Counted from the first letter of the stretch, positions 8,204 to 21,341 are shown. The stretch is 64,000 nt of DNA from Frondihabitans australicus (GCF_003634555.1 NZ_RBKS01000001.1:1302001-1366000), one strand, 5' to 3'. Notes: generated by a model not told the origin, from the sequence alone. Translations and numbers: made by a program.

Positions 8204-9368
8204 CAACCGTCACCAGCAGCACCCCCGCAGTCCTCGTCCTCGAAGACGGCAGCCGCTTCACCGGCCGCGCCTACGGCGCTATCGGCCGCACCCTCGGCGA
8301 AGCGGTCTTCGCCACCGGCATGACCGGCTACCAGGAGACCCTCACCGACCCGTCCTACGCCGGGCAGATCGTCGTCATGACCGCGCCGCACATCGGCAAC
8401 ACCGGCGTGAACGACGAGGACCCCGAGTCGCGCCGCATCTGGGTGGCCGGCTACGTGGTCCGCGACGCCAGCCGCGTCGTCTCCAACTTCCGGGCCGACG
8501 GCACGCTCGACGACCAGCTGGTCGACGACGGCATCGTCGGCATCCGCGGCGTCGACACCCGCGCGATCACGCGGCGCCTCCGCGACACAGGCTCGATGAA
8601 GGCCGGGATCTTCTCCGGCTCCGAGGCCGAGATCCCCGAGGCCGAGATGCTCGAGATCGTCAAGGCCGGCCGCGACATGCGCGGGCTCAACCTCTCCAGC
8701 GAGGTCTCGACCGCCGAGCGGTACGACGTCCCTGCCGTGGGCGAGCGCATCGGCTCGCTCGCCGTGCTCGACCTCGGCGTGAAGACGTCGACCGTGCGCT
8801 ACCTCTCCGAGCGCGGCTTCGACGTCATGGTCCTGCCGCAGTCGCTGACCTCCGCCGAGCTGCGCGAGATCGGGCCAGACGCCCTCTTCTACTCGAACGG
8901 TCCCGGCGATCCTGCGGCCTCCGACTCCCAGGTCGAGCTGCTGCAGGGGGCCCTGCGCGACGGGCTGCCGTTCTTCGGCATCTGCTTCGGCAACCAGCTG
9001 CTCGGCCGCGCCCTCGGCTTCGGCACGTACAAGCTGCCGTTCGGTCACCGCGGCATCAACCAGCCGGTGTGGGACAAAACGACCGGCACCGTCGAGATCA
9101 CCAGCCAGAACCACGGCTTCGCGGTCGACGCCCCGATCGACGGCGTGCTCGAGTCGCCCGCCGGGTTCGGCCGGGTCGAGGTGAGCCACTTCTCGCTCAA
9201 CGACCACGTGGTCGAGGGCCTGCGCGCGCTCGACATCCCCGCGTTCAGCGTCCAGTACCACCCCGAGGCCGCCGCCGGCCCGCACGACGCCAACCACCTG
9301 TTCGACCGGTTCCGCCAGCTCGTCATCGAGCGCACGTCCGGCAGCCAGACCTCCACCGAAAGCCTCTG

Positions 9369-9369
<1 letters not shown>
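8200..9369 (+). CDS. carA: carbamoyl-phosphate synthase small (glutaminase) subunit
   Basis: 389 aa. Releases ammonia from glutamine and channels it to CarB. The N-terminal half is the CPSase small-chain domain; the C-terminal half is a class I glutamine amidotransferase with nucleophile Cys262 in FFGICFGNQ and the catalytic His/Glu in VQYHPEA (about residue 351). GAGGAGA lies upstream of the GTG start. It overlaps the PH-like gene by 4 nt and carB by 1 nt (TGATG). Confidence 0.97.
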
Positions 9370-12664
<3,295 letters not shown>

Positions 12665-12668
<4 letters not shown>

Positions 12669-13507
12669 CCTCAGCGTTCGGTGCCCGGCTCGCCGACTCG
12701 TTCGGCCGGGCCGGGCAGCTGTGCGTCGGCATCGACCCGCACCCCTACCTGCTGACCGAGTGGGGGCTGCCGGTCGACGCCTCCGGCGCCCGCGAGTTCG
12801 GTCTGCGTCTCGTCGACGCGGCCGCCGGGCGCGCCGCGGTGGTCAAGCCCCAGGTGGCGTTCTACGAGCGCTACGGCTCGGCCGGGTTCGTCGCGCTGGA
12901 GGCCGTGCTGGCCGCCGCGCGCGACACCGATCTGCTCGTCATCGGCGACGCGAAACGCGGCGACATCGGCACGACCATGGACTCGTACGGCGACGCGTGG
13001 CTCGACGACTCCTCGCCTCTCCGCGTCGACGCGGTCACCGTGGCGACCTACCAGGGCCTCGGCGCCAACACCGGGTTCCTCGCCAAGGCGCGCGCGACGG
13101 GCCGCGGCGTGTTCGTGCTCGCCGCGACCTCGAATCCCGAGGCGCATCTCACGCAGACGGCACGTCTGGCGTCGGGAGCGACCGTCGCGGCCGGTATCGT
13201 CGACGACGTGCTCTCCGACAACCAGGCCGCAGGATCAGACACTCTCGGCTCCGTCGGCCTCGTGCTCGGCGCCACCCTCGACCTCGGGGAGTACGGCATC
13301 GACCTCGGCCGCCTGACCACGACGCCGATCCTCGCGCCCGGCTTCGGGGCGCAGGGTGCGCTCTACTCCGACGTCGCGCGCCTGTACGGCCCCGCCGCGG
13401 GCGCCGTCCTCGTCTCCGCGTCGCGGTCGATCGCGCAGGGCGGCCCCGCAGGCGTCGCCGCGGCGATCGACGAGGCGAACCGAGAGGTGGCCTCGTGCCT
13501 CGCATGA
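12665..13507 (+). CDS. pyrF: orotidine-5'-phosphate decarboxylase
   Basis: 280 aa, the longer type 2 OMP decarboxylase common in Actinobacteria; it makes UMP from OMP. The catalytic [10 protein letters not shown] (Asp-Lys-x-x-Asp array, about residues 96-105) is present, with VKPQVAFYE before it and the phosphate-binding LAPGFGAQG near residue 224. The GTG start overlaps carB and the stop overlaps the next gene by ATGA. pyrD and pyrE are not in the window. Confidence 0.96.
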
Positions 13508-14424
13508 CCCCGCCGCCGGTCGACCGTGCCGCAGCCGCGAAGGCCGCCGTCGCCGCACGGCGCGCCCGTGCCGCCGTGAAGCGAGACGTCGCCGACCGCA
13601 CCCGCACCGCGCTCGAGGTGGCGGACGCCGGCTGGGCCGGGGAGGCGACCGCACCCGAGGCGACGCTGCGCGTGCGCGAACTGCTCACGAGCATCCCGGG
13701 CATCGGCCCGACCCGCGTCGCTCGGATCATGGAGCAGCTCGGCATCGCCGAGTCGAAGCGCGTCGGAGGCCTCGGCGTCCGTCAGCGGGCGACGCTGTCG
13801 ACGTGGCTGCAGCAGCGGGAGTCGAGGGGGCGACTCAAGTCGCGCCTCGTCGTGCTGGCCGGCCCGACGGCCGTCGGCAAGGGCACCGTGTCGAGCTACA
13901 TCCGCGACAACTACCCCGACGTCCACCTCTCCATCTCGGCCACGACGCGCAAGCCGAGGCCGGGCGAGGTCGACGGCGTGCACTACTACTTCGTCGACGA
14001 CGCCGAGTTCGACCGGATGATCGCCGAGCACGAGCTGCTCGAGTACGCCACCGTTCACAACTCGTTCCGCTACGGCACGCCGCGTCCGCCGATCGACGCG
14101 GCTCTCGACCGCGGCCGGAGCGTGCTCCTCGAGATCGACCTGCAGGGAGCACGCCAGGTGCGGGCCGTGATGCCGGAGGCCGTCCTGGTGTTCCTGCTGC
14201 CCCCGACCTGGGAAGAACTGGTGCGCCGCCTCATCGGCCGCGGCACCGAGGACAAGGCCGAGCAGCAGCGTCGTCTCGAGACCGCGAAGGTCGAACTCGC
14301 CGCCCAGGACGAGTTCGACGCGAAAGTCGTGAACAGCGACGTCGCCCAAGCCGCCCAGGAGGTCGTAGACTTGATGGCATTGCCTGCGGCGCACTCGCGC
14401 GCCCTCCGGCAACCAGAACTCTAG
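13504..14424 (+). CDS. gmk: mIHF-like DNA-binding domain fused to guanylate kinase
   Basis: 306 aa from ATG 13504 (GTG 13495 is an alternative), about 100 longer than an ordinary guanylate kinase. Residues ~10-108 match the actinobacterial integration host factor mIHF: a basic helix [20 protein letters not shown], a helix-hairpin-helix [20 protein letters not shown], and [17 protein letters not shown]. Residues ~115-306 are guanylate kinase (GMP to GDP): P-loop [12 protein letters not shown]-binding [13 protein letters not shown], and [10 protein letters not shown]. In mycobacteria mihF and gmk are separate neighbours in this same place, so the two appear to have fused. No frame break is seen across the junction. 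Confidence 0.93.
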   Translation: MTPPPVDRAAAAKAAVAARRARAAVKRDVADRTRTALEVADAGWAGEATAPEATLRVRELLTSIPGIGPTRVARIMEQLGIAESKRVGGLGVRQRATLSTWLQQRESRGRLKSRLVVLAGPTAVGKGTVSSYIRDNYPDVHLSISATTRKPRPGEVDGVHYYFVDDAEFDRMIAEHELLEYATVHNSFRYGTPRPPIDAALDRGRSVLLEIDLQGARQVRAVMPEAVLVFLLPPTWEELVRRLIGRGTEDKAEQQRRLETAKVELAAQDEFDAKVVNSDVAQAAQEVVDLMALPAAHSRALRQPEL

Positions 14425-14432
14425 GAGGCACC

Positions 14433-14702
14433 ATGGCCGACAGGACCAAGGGCATCATCGACCCGCCCATCGACGACCTGCTCTCGAAGGTCGAGTCGAA
14501 GTACGCGCTCGTCATCTTCGCGTCGAAGCGCGCGCGTCAGATCAACGACTACTACGCCGACCTTCACGAGGGGAGCCTGTTCGACAACGTGGGCCCGCTC
14601 GTCGACTCCACGATCGACGACAAGCCCCTCTCGGTCGCGATGCACGAGATCAACGAGGACAAGCTGACCTCGAAGCCGCTCGAGGTCGCTCCCGCCGAGT
14701 AG
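14433..14702 (+). CDS. rpoZ: DNA-directed RNA polymerase omega subunit
   Basis: 89 aa, standard for omega, which helps assemble and stabilise beta-prime in RNA polymerase. The core [20 protein letters not shown] (residues ~14-33) with conserved Arg and Lys residues is intact. AGGAGG lies 4 nt before the ATG and the gene begins 8 nt after gmk, so it is the last gene of the pyr-gmk unit. A strong terminator follows directly. Confidence 0.95.
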   Translation: MADRTKGIIDPPIDDLLSKVESKYALVIFASKRARQINDYYADLHEGSLFDNVGPLVDSTIDDKPLSVAMHEINEDKLTSKPLEVAPAE

Positions 14703-14713
14703 CCGCAGCGTCC

Positions 14714-14753
14714 ACGAAGGCGGGCCGTCCCTCTCCGGGCGGCCCGCCTTCGT
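14714..14753 (+). terminator. hairpin terminator after rpoZ
   Basis: A 14-bp stem (ACGAAGGCGGGCCG with its complement) around a 12-nt loop, 11 nt after the rpoZ stop. It probably ends the pyr-gmk-rpoZ transcript. Confidence 0.8.
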
Positions 14754-14793
14754 CGTGCCGCCCGGCCGCCCCGCCCCCGTCCCGCCCTCGCGC

Positions 14794-14856
14794 CGCCGAG
14801 TGGCACGAAAACGTTGATGATGGCGGCGTCGATCAGCCCTGTCGTGCCACTCGGCG
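14794..14856. repeat. 63-nt two-tier palindromic element between rpoZ and metK
   Basis: Outer arms CGCCGAGTGGCACGA (14794-14808) and its exact complement (14842-14856) make a perfect 15-bp stem. A symmetric 6x6 internal loop follows, then an inner 8-bp stem (14815-14822 with 14827-14835, one bulge) closed by a GCGG tetraloop. It lies beyond the rpoZ terminator and upstream of the metK promoter, and has no coding potential. It could be a palindromic intergenic repeat or a structured RNA; no second copy was seen in this window. Confidence 0.7.
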
Positions 14857-14887
14857 TCACGCAGGAAGCCCTGTCGGAGGGCGGCGC

Positions 14888-14893
14888 TAGGCT
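14888..14893 (+). promoter_or_regulatory. -10 box of metK
   Basis: TAGGCT, giving a predicted transcription start near 14900 and a leader of about 39 nt. Confidence 0.5.
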
Positions 14894-14938
14894 GGATGAG
14901 CCGAACGGCAGCCGCCACCGCACCACCTTGAGGAATCC

Positions 14939-16159
14939 TTGACACGCACCCGCGATCTCCGCCTGTTCACGTCCGAGTCGGTCACCGAGGGCCACCCCGA
15001 CAAGATCTGCGACCAGATCTCCGACGGCATCCTCGACGCCCTCCTCGCCGTCGACCCGCACAGTCGCGTGGCGGTCGAGACGCTGGTCACCACGGGCCTC
15101 GTGCACGTCGCGGGCGAGGTCACGACCACCGGCTACGTCGACATCCCGACCATCGTGCGCGACCTCATCACGGGCATCGGCTACAACGACTCGTCGGTCT
15201 CGTTCGACGGCCGCACCTGCGGCGTCGAGGTCTCCATCGGCGCCCAGTCGCCCGACATCGCACAGGGCGTCGACGTGGCGCTCGAAGCCCGCACGGGGGG
15301 CGACGACGACCGTCTGAGCCAGCAGGGCGCCGGCGACCAGGGCATCATGTTCGGCTTCGCCACGACCGAGACGCCGCAGCTCATGCCGCTCCCGATCTGG
15401 CTCGCCCACCGCCTCGCCGAGCGACTCAGCGCCGTCCGCAAGGAGGGCCTCCTCGGCTACCTGCGCCCCGACGGCAAGACCCAGGTCACGATCGGCTACG
15501 ACGGCACCACACCCGTCACGGTCGACACCGTGGTGCTGTCGACGCAGCACTCGCCGCAGGTGTCGATGCTCGACCTCGAGCGCGAGGTCATCGAGCACGT
15601 CATCAGGCCCGTCCTCGCCGCCGAGGCACCCGGCCTCGACACCTCCGAGACCACGTTCATCATCAACCCGACCGGCCGGTTCGAGATCGGCGGTCCGCAG
15701 GGCGACGCCGGCCTCACGGGGCGGAAGGTGATCGTCGACACCTACGGCGGCGCGTCCCGTCACGGCGGCGGCGCCTTCTCGGGCAAAGACCCCTCGAAGG
15801 TCGACCGATCGGCCGCCTACGCCATGCGCTGGGTGGCCAAGAACGCCGTCGCGGCCGGCCTCGCCGACCGCCTCGAGGTGCAGGTCGCCTACGCGATCGG
15901 CCGCGCCGCACCGGTCGGCCTCTACGTCGAGACGTTCGGCACGAACCACGTCGACGACGAGACGATCATCCGAGCCATCGGCGAGGTCTTCGACCTCCGA
16001 CCGGCCGCGATCATCCGCGACCTCGACCTCCTCCGCCCGATCTACGGGCAGACGGCCACCTACGGCCACTTCGGCCGCGACCTGCCCGACTTCACGTGGG
16101 AGCACCTCGACCGCGTCGACGCCCTCCGCGCCGCTGCCGGGCTCGCCCCCGCCGCCTAG
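14939..16159 (+). CDS. metK: S-adenosylmethionine synthetase
   Basis: 406 aa from TTG 14939, with TGAGGA upstream; no ATG or GTG is better placed. It makes SAM from methionine and ATP. Signature motifs are [12 protein letters not shown] (about residues 19-30), the ATP-binding [12 protein letters not shown] (about residues 130-141) and [16 protein letters not shown] (about residues 276-291). No SAM riboswitch fold is apparent in the short leader. coaBC, usually just upstream in Actinobacteria, is missing. Confidence 0.97.
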   Translation: MTRTRDLRLFTSESVTEGHPDKICDQISDGILDALLAVDPHSRVAVETLVTTGLVHVAGEVTTTGYVDIPTIVRDLITGIGYNDSSVSFDGRTCGVEVSIGAQSPDIAQGVDVALEARTGGDDDRLSQQGAGDQGIMFGFATTETPQLMPLPIWLAHRLAERLSAVRKEGLLGYLRPDGKTQVTIGYDGTTPVTVDTVVLSTQHSPQVSMLDLEREVIEHVIRPVLAAEAPGLDTSETTFIINPTGRFEIGGPQGDAGLTGRKVIVDTYGGASRHGGGAFSGKDPSKVDRSAAYAMRWVAKNAVAAGLADRLEVQVAYAIGRAAPVGLYVETFGTNHVDDETIIRAIGEVFDLRPAAIIRDLDLLRPIYGQTATYGHFGRDLPDFTWEHLDRVDALRAAAGLAPAA

Positions 16160-16172
16160 AGGGCGCGAGCCC

Positions 16173-18233
16173 GTGGCTGTCGCGCGGGTGCTGGTCGACA
16201 CCCCGCTGCCGCAGCTCGACCGGCTCTTCGACTACGCCGTGCCGGCGAAGCTCGCGGCCGACATCGGTCCGGGCATGCGCGTTCGCGTGCCGCTCCGCAC
16301 CGCCGGCCGCATGGCCGACGCGTTCGTCGTCGAGGTGGTCGACACGAGCGAGCACGAGGGCACGCTGAGCGAGGTCGACGAGATCATCTCGACGGTGCCG
16401 GTGCTCGCGCCCGAGGTGTGGCGCCTGGCCAGGGCGGTCGCCGACCGCGCCGGCGGATCAGCGAGCGACGTGCTGCGGCTGGCCGTGCCCACGAGACAGG
16501 TGCGGGTCGAGAAGCAGTGGCTGGCGGCTCGGGCCGAGGGTGCCTCGGCTCCTGCGCCCCTGCCCGTCGTCACGGCACCCGAGGCCGTGGCGGGCTACCG
16601 CTCGACCGACCTGCGTGCCGCCCTCCGCGCCCGCGCGCGGCTCGCACTCGACGCGGTGCCGCTGCTGGTCGAGCTGTCGCCGGCCGCCGGGGCAGAAGAC
16701 CCCGAGGGCGCAGGAGCACGCGCCACCCCTCCCGGCGACACCCCCACGCCCCCGAACCTCTGGGTCGGCCGCTGGGCCGCGACGCTGGCGACCCTGGCGG
16801 CGATGACGGTCGCCGAGGGCGAGAACGCGATCCTGGCCGTCCCCGACTACCGCGACCAGGAGCAGCTCGTGACCGCCCTCGAGGCCGTGGTGCCGCGCGC
16901 GCGCATCGTGCGGCTCGACGCCAAGCAGTCGAACCCGGAGCGCTACCGGGCGATGCTGCGGGCGCGAGGCGACGAGGCGCTGGTGCTCGTCGGCAACCGC
17001 TCGGTGCTGCTGGCGCCGTCCGAGCGTCTCGGCCTGATCGCGGTGTGGGACGACGGCGACCCGCTCTACTCCGAACCTCTCGCGCCGTACGTCCACGCCC
17101 GCGACACCGCGCTGCTGCGTGCCGAGCAGCAGAACGCCGCGCTGGTGTTCGCCGGCCACGCGCGCTCGACCGACGTGCAGCGGCTGGTCGAGATCGGCTG
17201 GCTCATCGAGGTGCTGCCCGACCCGCGCTACCAGCCGCACGTGATCCCGACGATGCAGCAGGGGTCGAGCGAGGGCTTCGCCGCCAACGCCCGCATCCCG
17301 TCGTCGGCCTGGGCGTCGGCCAAAGCCGCGGTCGAGTTCGGCCCCGTGCTCGTGCAGGTCGCCCACCCCGGCTACGCACCGCGCCTGGCCTGCGCCGAGT
17401 GCGGCGACGTCGCCCGCTGCCTGAAGTGCTCGGGGCCGCTGCAGAAGCACGACTCCGGCGCCGTCCCCGCCTGCGCCTGGTGCGGCGCCCTCGCGGTCGG
17501 CTGGCACTGCCAGACCTGCGAGAACACGACGATGCGCTCGATCGGCACCGGCGCCGGCCGCACCGCCGACGAGCTCGGCCGGGCGTTCCCCGGGGTGAAG
17601 GTCGTCGTCTCCGACGGCTCGCGGCAGATCACCCGGGTCGACGACGAGCCGGCGATCGTGGTGGCGACCCGCGGGGCCGAGCCGGTCGCTCCAGGCGGGT
17701 ATCGGGCGATCCTGCTGCTCGACGGTGAGCGCATGCTCGCCCGCGAGAGCCTGCGCGTGGCGGAAGACTGCCTGCGCTGGTGGTCCGACGCCATCGCCCT
17801 CGCGGCGCACCGGGCGCCCGTGCACCTGGTCGGCGTCGGGGGAGCCCTCGCCTCCGCCCTCGCGACCTGGACCCTGCCGCGCTTCGTCTCGACCGAGCTC
17901 GCCGACCGGCGGCACCTGCGGTTCCCGCCCGCAGTGCGGGTGGCGACTCTGACCGGGCAGACGGCCGTGGTCGAGAAGGCCGTCGACGCCCTGCCCGAGG
18001 CCGCGCGGCACGAGGTCCTCGGCCCGGTCGACGTGCCGGGAGGCACCGTGCGGGCGATCGTGCGCTTCGACTACGCGCAGGGGGCGGACGTCGCGCGGCT
18101 CCTGCGCAGCCAGGTGATCCGCGCCGCGACCGACCGCCGCCGGCCGCCCAAGGGCTCGCGCGACGACGGTCGCCGCGTCGCCCCTCCTACACTCAGAGTG
18201 CGGTTCGACGACGTCGAGCCGTTCTCCGACTGA
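16173..18233 (+). CDS. priA: PriA-like primosomal protein N' (helicase motifs degenerate)
   Basis: 686 aa. The N-terminal 3'-DNA-binding domain (VLVDTPLPQLDRLFDYAVP) and the paired zinc-binding Cys clusters (CAEC, CLKC, CAWC and CQTC, about residues 407-450) are clear PriA features for replication restart. The ATPase core is degraded: where Walker A should be, near residues 205-225, there is no GxGKT, and a DEAH box is replaced by WDDGDP. This is the known actinobacterial form, which probably acts as a loader or scaffold rather than a helicase. It starts 13 nt after metK. Confidence 0.9.
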   Translation: MAVARVLVDTPLPQLDRLFDYAVPAKLAADIGPGMRVRVPLRTAGRMADAFVVEVVDTSEHEGTLSEVDEIISTVPVLAPEVWRLARAVADRAGGSASDVLRLAVPTRQVRVEKQWLAARAEGASAPAPLPVVTAPEAVAGYRSTDLRAALRARARLALDAVPLLVELSPAAGAEDPEGAGARATPPGDTPTPPNLWVGRWAATLATLAAMTVAEGENAILAVPDYRDQEQLVTALEAVVPRARIVRLDAKQSNPERYRAMLRARGDEALVLVGNRSVLLAPSERLGLIAVWDDGDPLYSEPLAPYVHARDTALLRAEQQNAALVFAGHARSTDVQRLVEIGWLIEVLPDPRYQPHVIPTMQQGSSEGFAANARIPSSAWASAKAAVEFGPVLVQVAHPGYAPRLACAECGDVARCLKCSGPLQKHDSGAVPACAWCGALAVGWHCQTCENTTMRSIGTGAGRTADELGRAFPGVKVVVSDGSRQITRVDDEPAIVVATRGAEPVAPGGYRAILLLDGERMLARESLRVAEDCLRWWSDAIALAAHRAPVHLVGVGGALASALATWTLPRFVSTELADRRHLRFPPAVRVATLTGQTAVVEKAVDALPEAARHEVLGPVDVPGGTVRAIVRFDYAQGADVARLLRSQVIRAATDRRRPPKGSRDDGRRVAPPTLRVRFDDVEPFSD
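18188..18193 (+). promoter_or_regulatory. possible -10 box for fmt inside the end of priA
   Basis: TACACT, the hexamer also seen before efp, uvrB and sodA, about 56 nt before the fmt start. Position and sequence are the only support. Confidence 0.3.
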
Positions 18234-18249
18234 CACCGAAAGCCTCTTC

Positions 18250-19242
18250 TTGCGTCTCGTCTTCGCGGGCTCTCCCGCCGCCGCCGTCCCGTCGCTCCGC
18301 GCCCTCGCGGCCTCGCCCGACCACGAGGTCGCGGCCGTCCTCACCCGCGACGACACGCCGCAGGGCCGCAAGCGGGTGCTGACGCCGACACCGGTCGCCG
18401 ACGCCGCCGCAGAGCTCGGCATCCCGGTCATCAAGGCCCGCCGCATCACCGACGAGGTCACGAGCGCGATTGTCGAGACGCAGGCCGACCTGGGCGTCAT
18501 CGTCGCCTACGGCGCCCTCTTGCGCGAACCTCTGCTCTCGACGCTGCGCCTCGGCTGGATCAACCTACACTTCTCGCTCCTGCCCCGCTGGCGGGGCGCC
18601 GCTCCCGTACAGCGGGCGCTGATCGCGGGCGACACCGAGACCGGCGCGGCCGTCTTCCAGCTGGTGCCCGAGCTCGACGCGGGCGTCGTCCACGGGCAGA
18701 TCACCAAGCCTCTCCACGGCGACGAGACCGCGGGCGTGCTCCTCGGCGAGCTCGCCATCTCGGGCGCGCTGCTGCTGTCGCGGGTCGTCGACGAGATCGG
18801 CGCCGGCACGTCGACGCCCGTCGAGCAGCAGGGCGACGTCACTCTCGCCCCGAAGCTCACACTCGACGACGCCCGCCTCGACCCCTCGCAGCCCGCCGCC
18901 GCCGTCTACGACCGCTTCCGGGGCGTCACCCCCGAGCCCGGCGCCTTCGTCGAGGTCGCAGGAGCCCGGCTCAAGCTCCTCGCCGCGAAGCCCGCCGGCC
19001 CCGGCACCCCGGCCGTCCCCGCCGGAGCCTTCCTGCTCGACGGTCGGCGCGCGCTCCTCGGCGCCGGCGGCGGCGCCCTCGAGCTCGTCACCGTGCAGCC
19101 CGCCGGCAAGAAGCCGATGGCGGCGGCGGACTGGCTCCGGGGCGTCGCCTCGCGAGAGACTCTGCGCGTCGACGACCCGGCGGCCGAGGCCGACGGCCCC
19201 GCCGCGCCCGGCACCGCATCGGCGACCGGGGCCGCCTCGTGA
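18250..19242 (+). CDS. fmt: methionyl-tRNA formyltransferase
   Basis: 330 aa from TTG 18250 (MRLVFAGSPAAAVPSL). Formylates initiator Met-tRNA using 10-formyl-tetrahydrofolate. The folate and catalytic motif WINLHFSLLPRWRGAAPVQ (about residues 101-119, with the Asn and His) and the downstream Asp in ELDAGVVHG (about residue 142) are present; the C-terminal tRNA-binding domain follows. The stop overlaps rsmB by GTGA. Confidence 0.96.
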   Translation: MRLVFAGSPAAAVPSLRALAASPDHEVAAVLTRDDTPQGRKRVLTPTPVADAAAELGIPVIKARRITDEVTSAIVETQADLGVIVAYGALLREPLLSTLRLGWINLHFSLLPRWRGAAPVQRALIAGDTETGAAVFQLVPELDAGVVHGQITKPLHGDETAGVLLGELAISGALLLSRVVDEIGAGTSTPVEQQGDVTLAPKLTLDDARLDPSQPAAAVYDRFRGVTPEPGAFVEVAGARLKLLAAKPAGPGTPAVPAGAFLLDGRRALLGAGGGALELVTVQPAGKKPMAAADWLRGVASRETLRVDDPAAEADGPAAPGTASATGAAS

Positions 19243-20615
19243 GCCGCGTCCAGCCCGCGCGCCGCGTCGCCCTCGAGGTCATCCGCGCCGTCGAGCAGGA
19301 CGACGCCTACGCGAACCTCCTCCTGCCGCAGCGCATCGCGAAGGCGCGGCTCGACGCGAAGGACGCCGGCCTGGCGACCGAGCTGACCTACGGCACCCTC
19401 CGCATGCAGGGCTACTACGACCGCGTCATCGAGCTCGCCGCGCGCCGCCCGACCGCGAAGATCGACCCGGCCGTGCTCGACGTCCTGCGGCTCGGCACGC
19501 ACCAGCTGCTGGCGACCCGCGTCGCGAGCCACGCCGCCGTCGACGAGTCGGTCACGCAGGTCCGCGACGCCGGCAAGGGACAGGCGTCGGGCTTCGTGAA
19601 CGGCGTCCTCCGCACCATCTCGCGCGACACCCCCGAGTCCTGGCGTGCGCGCGTCCTCGACGCCGCCGAGGGTGTCGACGCCCGCCTCGCCGCCGAGTTC
19701 TCGCACCCCGAGTGGGTCGTCCGGGCGCTCCGCGGCGCCCTCGCCGCCGAGGGCCGGGCCGACGAGCTCGGCGAGCTGCTCGCGGCCGACAACGTGCCTC
19801 CGAGGGTGAGCCTGGTGGCGCTGCCCGGGCTCGACGAACCCGGCGCGGTCGCTGGCGTCGAGCCGGGGCGCTGGTCGCCGGTCGCGGTCACGGCACCGCC
19901 CGGGGATCCTGCGGCTCTGCCCTCGGTGAAGGCCGGCAAGGTTCGAGTGCAAGATGAAGGTTCGCAGCTCGCGGCTCTCGCCCTCTCGCGAGTCGCGCCG
20001 ATCACTGCGGGCGAGCGCTGGCTCGACATGTGCGCGGGCCCCGGCGGCAAGGCGGCGCTGCTCGCCGCCGAGGCCCAGGCGGGCGGGGCGACCCTCGTCG
20101 CGAACGAGCTCGTTCCCGGGCGCGTGGGCCTGGTGCGGCAGGCCCTCGCGGCCTCCGGGCTCGAGGGCGTCGAGGTGCGGCAGGGCGACGCGGCCGAGAT
20201 CGGGGCGCAGGAGCCGGCGTCGTACGACCGCATCCTGCTCGACGCCCCCTGTACCGGCCTCGGGGCCCTCCGCCGCCGGCCCGAGGCCCGCTGGCGCAAG
20301 CAGCCGCGCGACGTGGCCGACCTCGCGGCCCTTCAGGTGCGGCTCCTGGCGTCCGGCCTCGCCGCGCTGAAGCCCGGCGGCACTCTCGCGTACGTCACGT
20401 GCTCGCCGCACCTCGCGGAGACACGGGCTATCGTCGACGGGGGAGTGAAGCGGTTCGCCCGCGACGGCGGTGACGTCACGCTGCTCGACGCGCCCGCGGT
20501 GCTCGGCGGCATCGCCACGGCGCCGCTCGACCTGGGGCCGGGGCCGTTCGCCCAGCTGTGGCCGCACCGGCACGCCACCGACGCCATGTTCATCTCCCTG
20601 CTCGTCCGCGGCTGA
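19239..20615 (+). CDS. rsmB: 16S rRNA (cytosine-967-C5)-methyltransferase RsmB
   Basis: 458 aa. Residues ~1-150 are the NusB-like RNA-binding domain; residues ~250-458 are the SAM methyltransferase with LDMCAGPGGKAALLA (about residue 262), the Cys of DAPCTGLGALRRRPEARW (about residue 336) and the second Cys in YVTCSPHLAET (about residue 388), the two-cysteine arrangement of RNA m5C methyltransferases. It is translationally coupled to fmt by a 4-nt overlap, the usual pairing. Confidence 0.95.
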   Translation: MSRVQPARRVALEVIRAVEQDDAYANLLLPQRIAKARLDAKDAGLATELTYGTLRMQGYYDRVIELAARRPTAKIDPAVLDVLRLGTHQLLATRVASHAAVDESVTQVRDAGKGQASGFVNGVLRTISRDTPESWRARVLDAAEGVDARLAAEFSHPEWVVRALRGALAAEGRADELGELLAADNVPPRVSLVALPGLDEPGAVAGVEPGRWSPVAVTAPPGDPAALPSVKAGKVRVQDEGSQLAALALSRVAPITAGERWLDMCAGPGGKAALLAAEAQAGGATLVANELVPGRVGLVRQALAASGLEGVEVRQGDAAEIGAQEPASYDRILLDAPCTGLGALRRRPEARWRKQPRDVADLAALQVRLLASGLAALKPGGTLAYVTCSPHLAETRAIVDGGVKRFARDGGDVTLLDAPAVLGGIATAPLDLGPGPFAQLWPHRHATDAMFISLLVRG

Positions 20616-20642
20616 CCGGCGAAACACGCCGAAAGCCCCCGG

Positions 20643-20648
20643 TAGGCT
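20643..20648 (+). promoter_or_regulatory. leaderless -10 box of rpe
   Basis: TAGGCT followed by 7 nt and then GTG 20656. Confidence 0.55.
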
Positions 20649-20655
20649 TGATCCC

Positions 20656-21336
20656 GTGCCCGTTCGCATCAGCCCCAGCATCCTCTCGGCCGATTTCGTC
20701 AACCTCGAGCGCGACCTGAACCGCATCAGCGACGCCGACCTGGTCCACGTCGACGTGATGGACAACCACTTCGTGCCGAACCTCACCCTGGGCCTGCCGA
20801 TCGTGCAGCGCATCCAGGAGGTCAGCCCGCTGCCGCTCGACGTGCACCTCATGATCGACGACGCCGACCGCTGGGCCCCGCTCTACGCCGAGACCGGCGC
20901 CTACTCGGTGACCTTCTCGGCCGAGGCCGCCCGCGACCCGCGCGCCCTGGCGAAGACGCTCCGCGGCGCCGGTGCTCGCGCCGCCGTCGCCATCAAGCCG
21001 GGCACGCCGGTCGAGCCGGTGCTCAAGTACCTCGACGACATCGACATGATCCTGGTGATGACGGTCGAGCCCGGCTTCGGCGGCCAGTCCTTCATGGACG
21101 ACACGATGCCCAAGCTCCGCGCCGCCCGCGAGGCGATCGACGCCTCCGGCCGCGACGTCTGGCTCGAGGTCGACGGCGGCATCAACGACACGACCATCCT
21201 CACCGCGGTCGAGAACGGCGCCGACACGATCGTCGCCGGCTCGTCGGTCTACGCGTCGAAGCCGGGCGAGGGCACCGAGACCGGCCCCGCCGAGCGCATC
21301 GCCGCCCTTCGCGCCGCCGCGGCCCGGGTAGCGTAG
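20656..21336 (+). CDS. rpe: ribulose-phosphate 3-epimerase
   Basis: 226 aa from GTG 20656, fixed by the leaderless promoter and the family start ([14 protein letters not shown]). Interconverts ribulose-5-P and xylulose-5-P in the pentose phosphate pathway. The metal and catalytic residues lie in [17 protein letters not shown] (about residues 31-43), LDVHLMID (about residues 63-70) and LEVDGGIN (about residue 175). The hisE promoter is buried in its last codons. Confidence 0.96.
   Translation: MPVRISPSILSADFVNLERDLNRISDADLVHVDVMDNHFVPNLTLGLPIVQRIQEVSPLPLDVHLMIDDADRWAPLYAETGAYSVTFSAEAARDPRALAKTLRGAGARAAVAIKPGTPVEPVLKYLDDIDMILVMTVEPGFGGQSFMDDTMPKLRAAREAIDASGRDVWLEVDGGINDTTILTAVENGADTIVAGSSVYASKPGEGTETGPAERIAALRAAAARVA
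21329..21334 (+). promoter_or_regulatory. leaderless -10 box of hisE, overlapping the rpe stop
   Basis: TAGCGT followed by 7 nt and then GTG 21342. Its last base is the first base of the rpe stop codon. Confidence 0.5.
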
Positions 21337-21341
21337 TCGCC

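Noticed and set aside
14857-14938. SAM riboswitch upstream of metK
   Set aside because: The leader after the predicted transcription start is about 39 nt, too short for a known SAM riboswitch, and no matching fold is visible.
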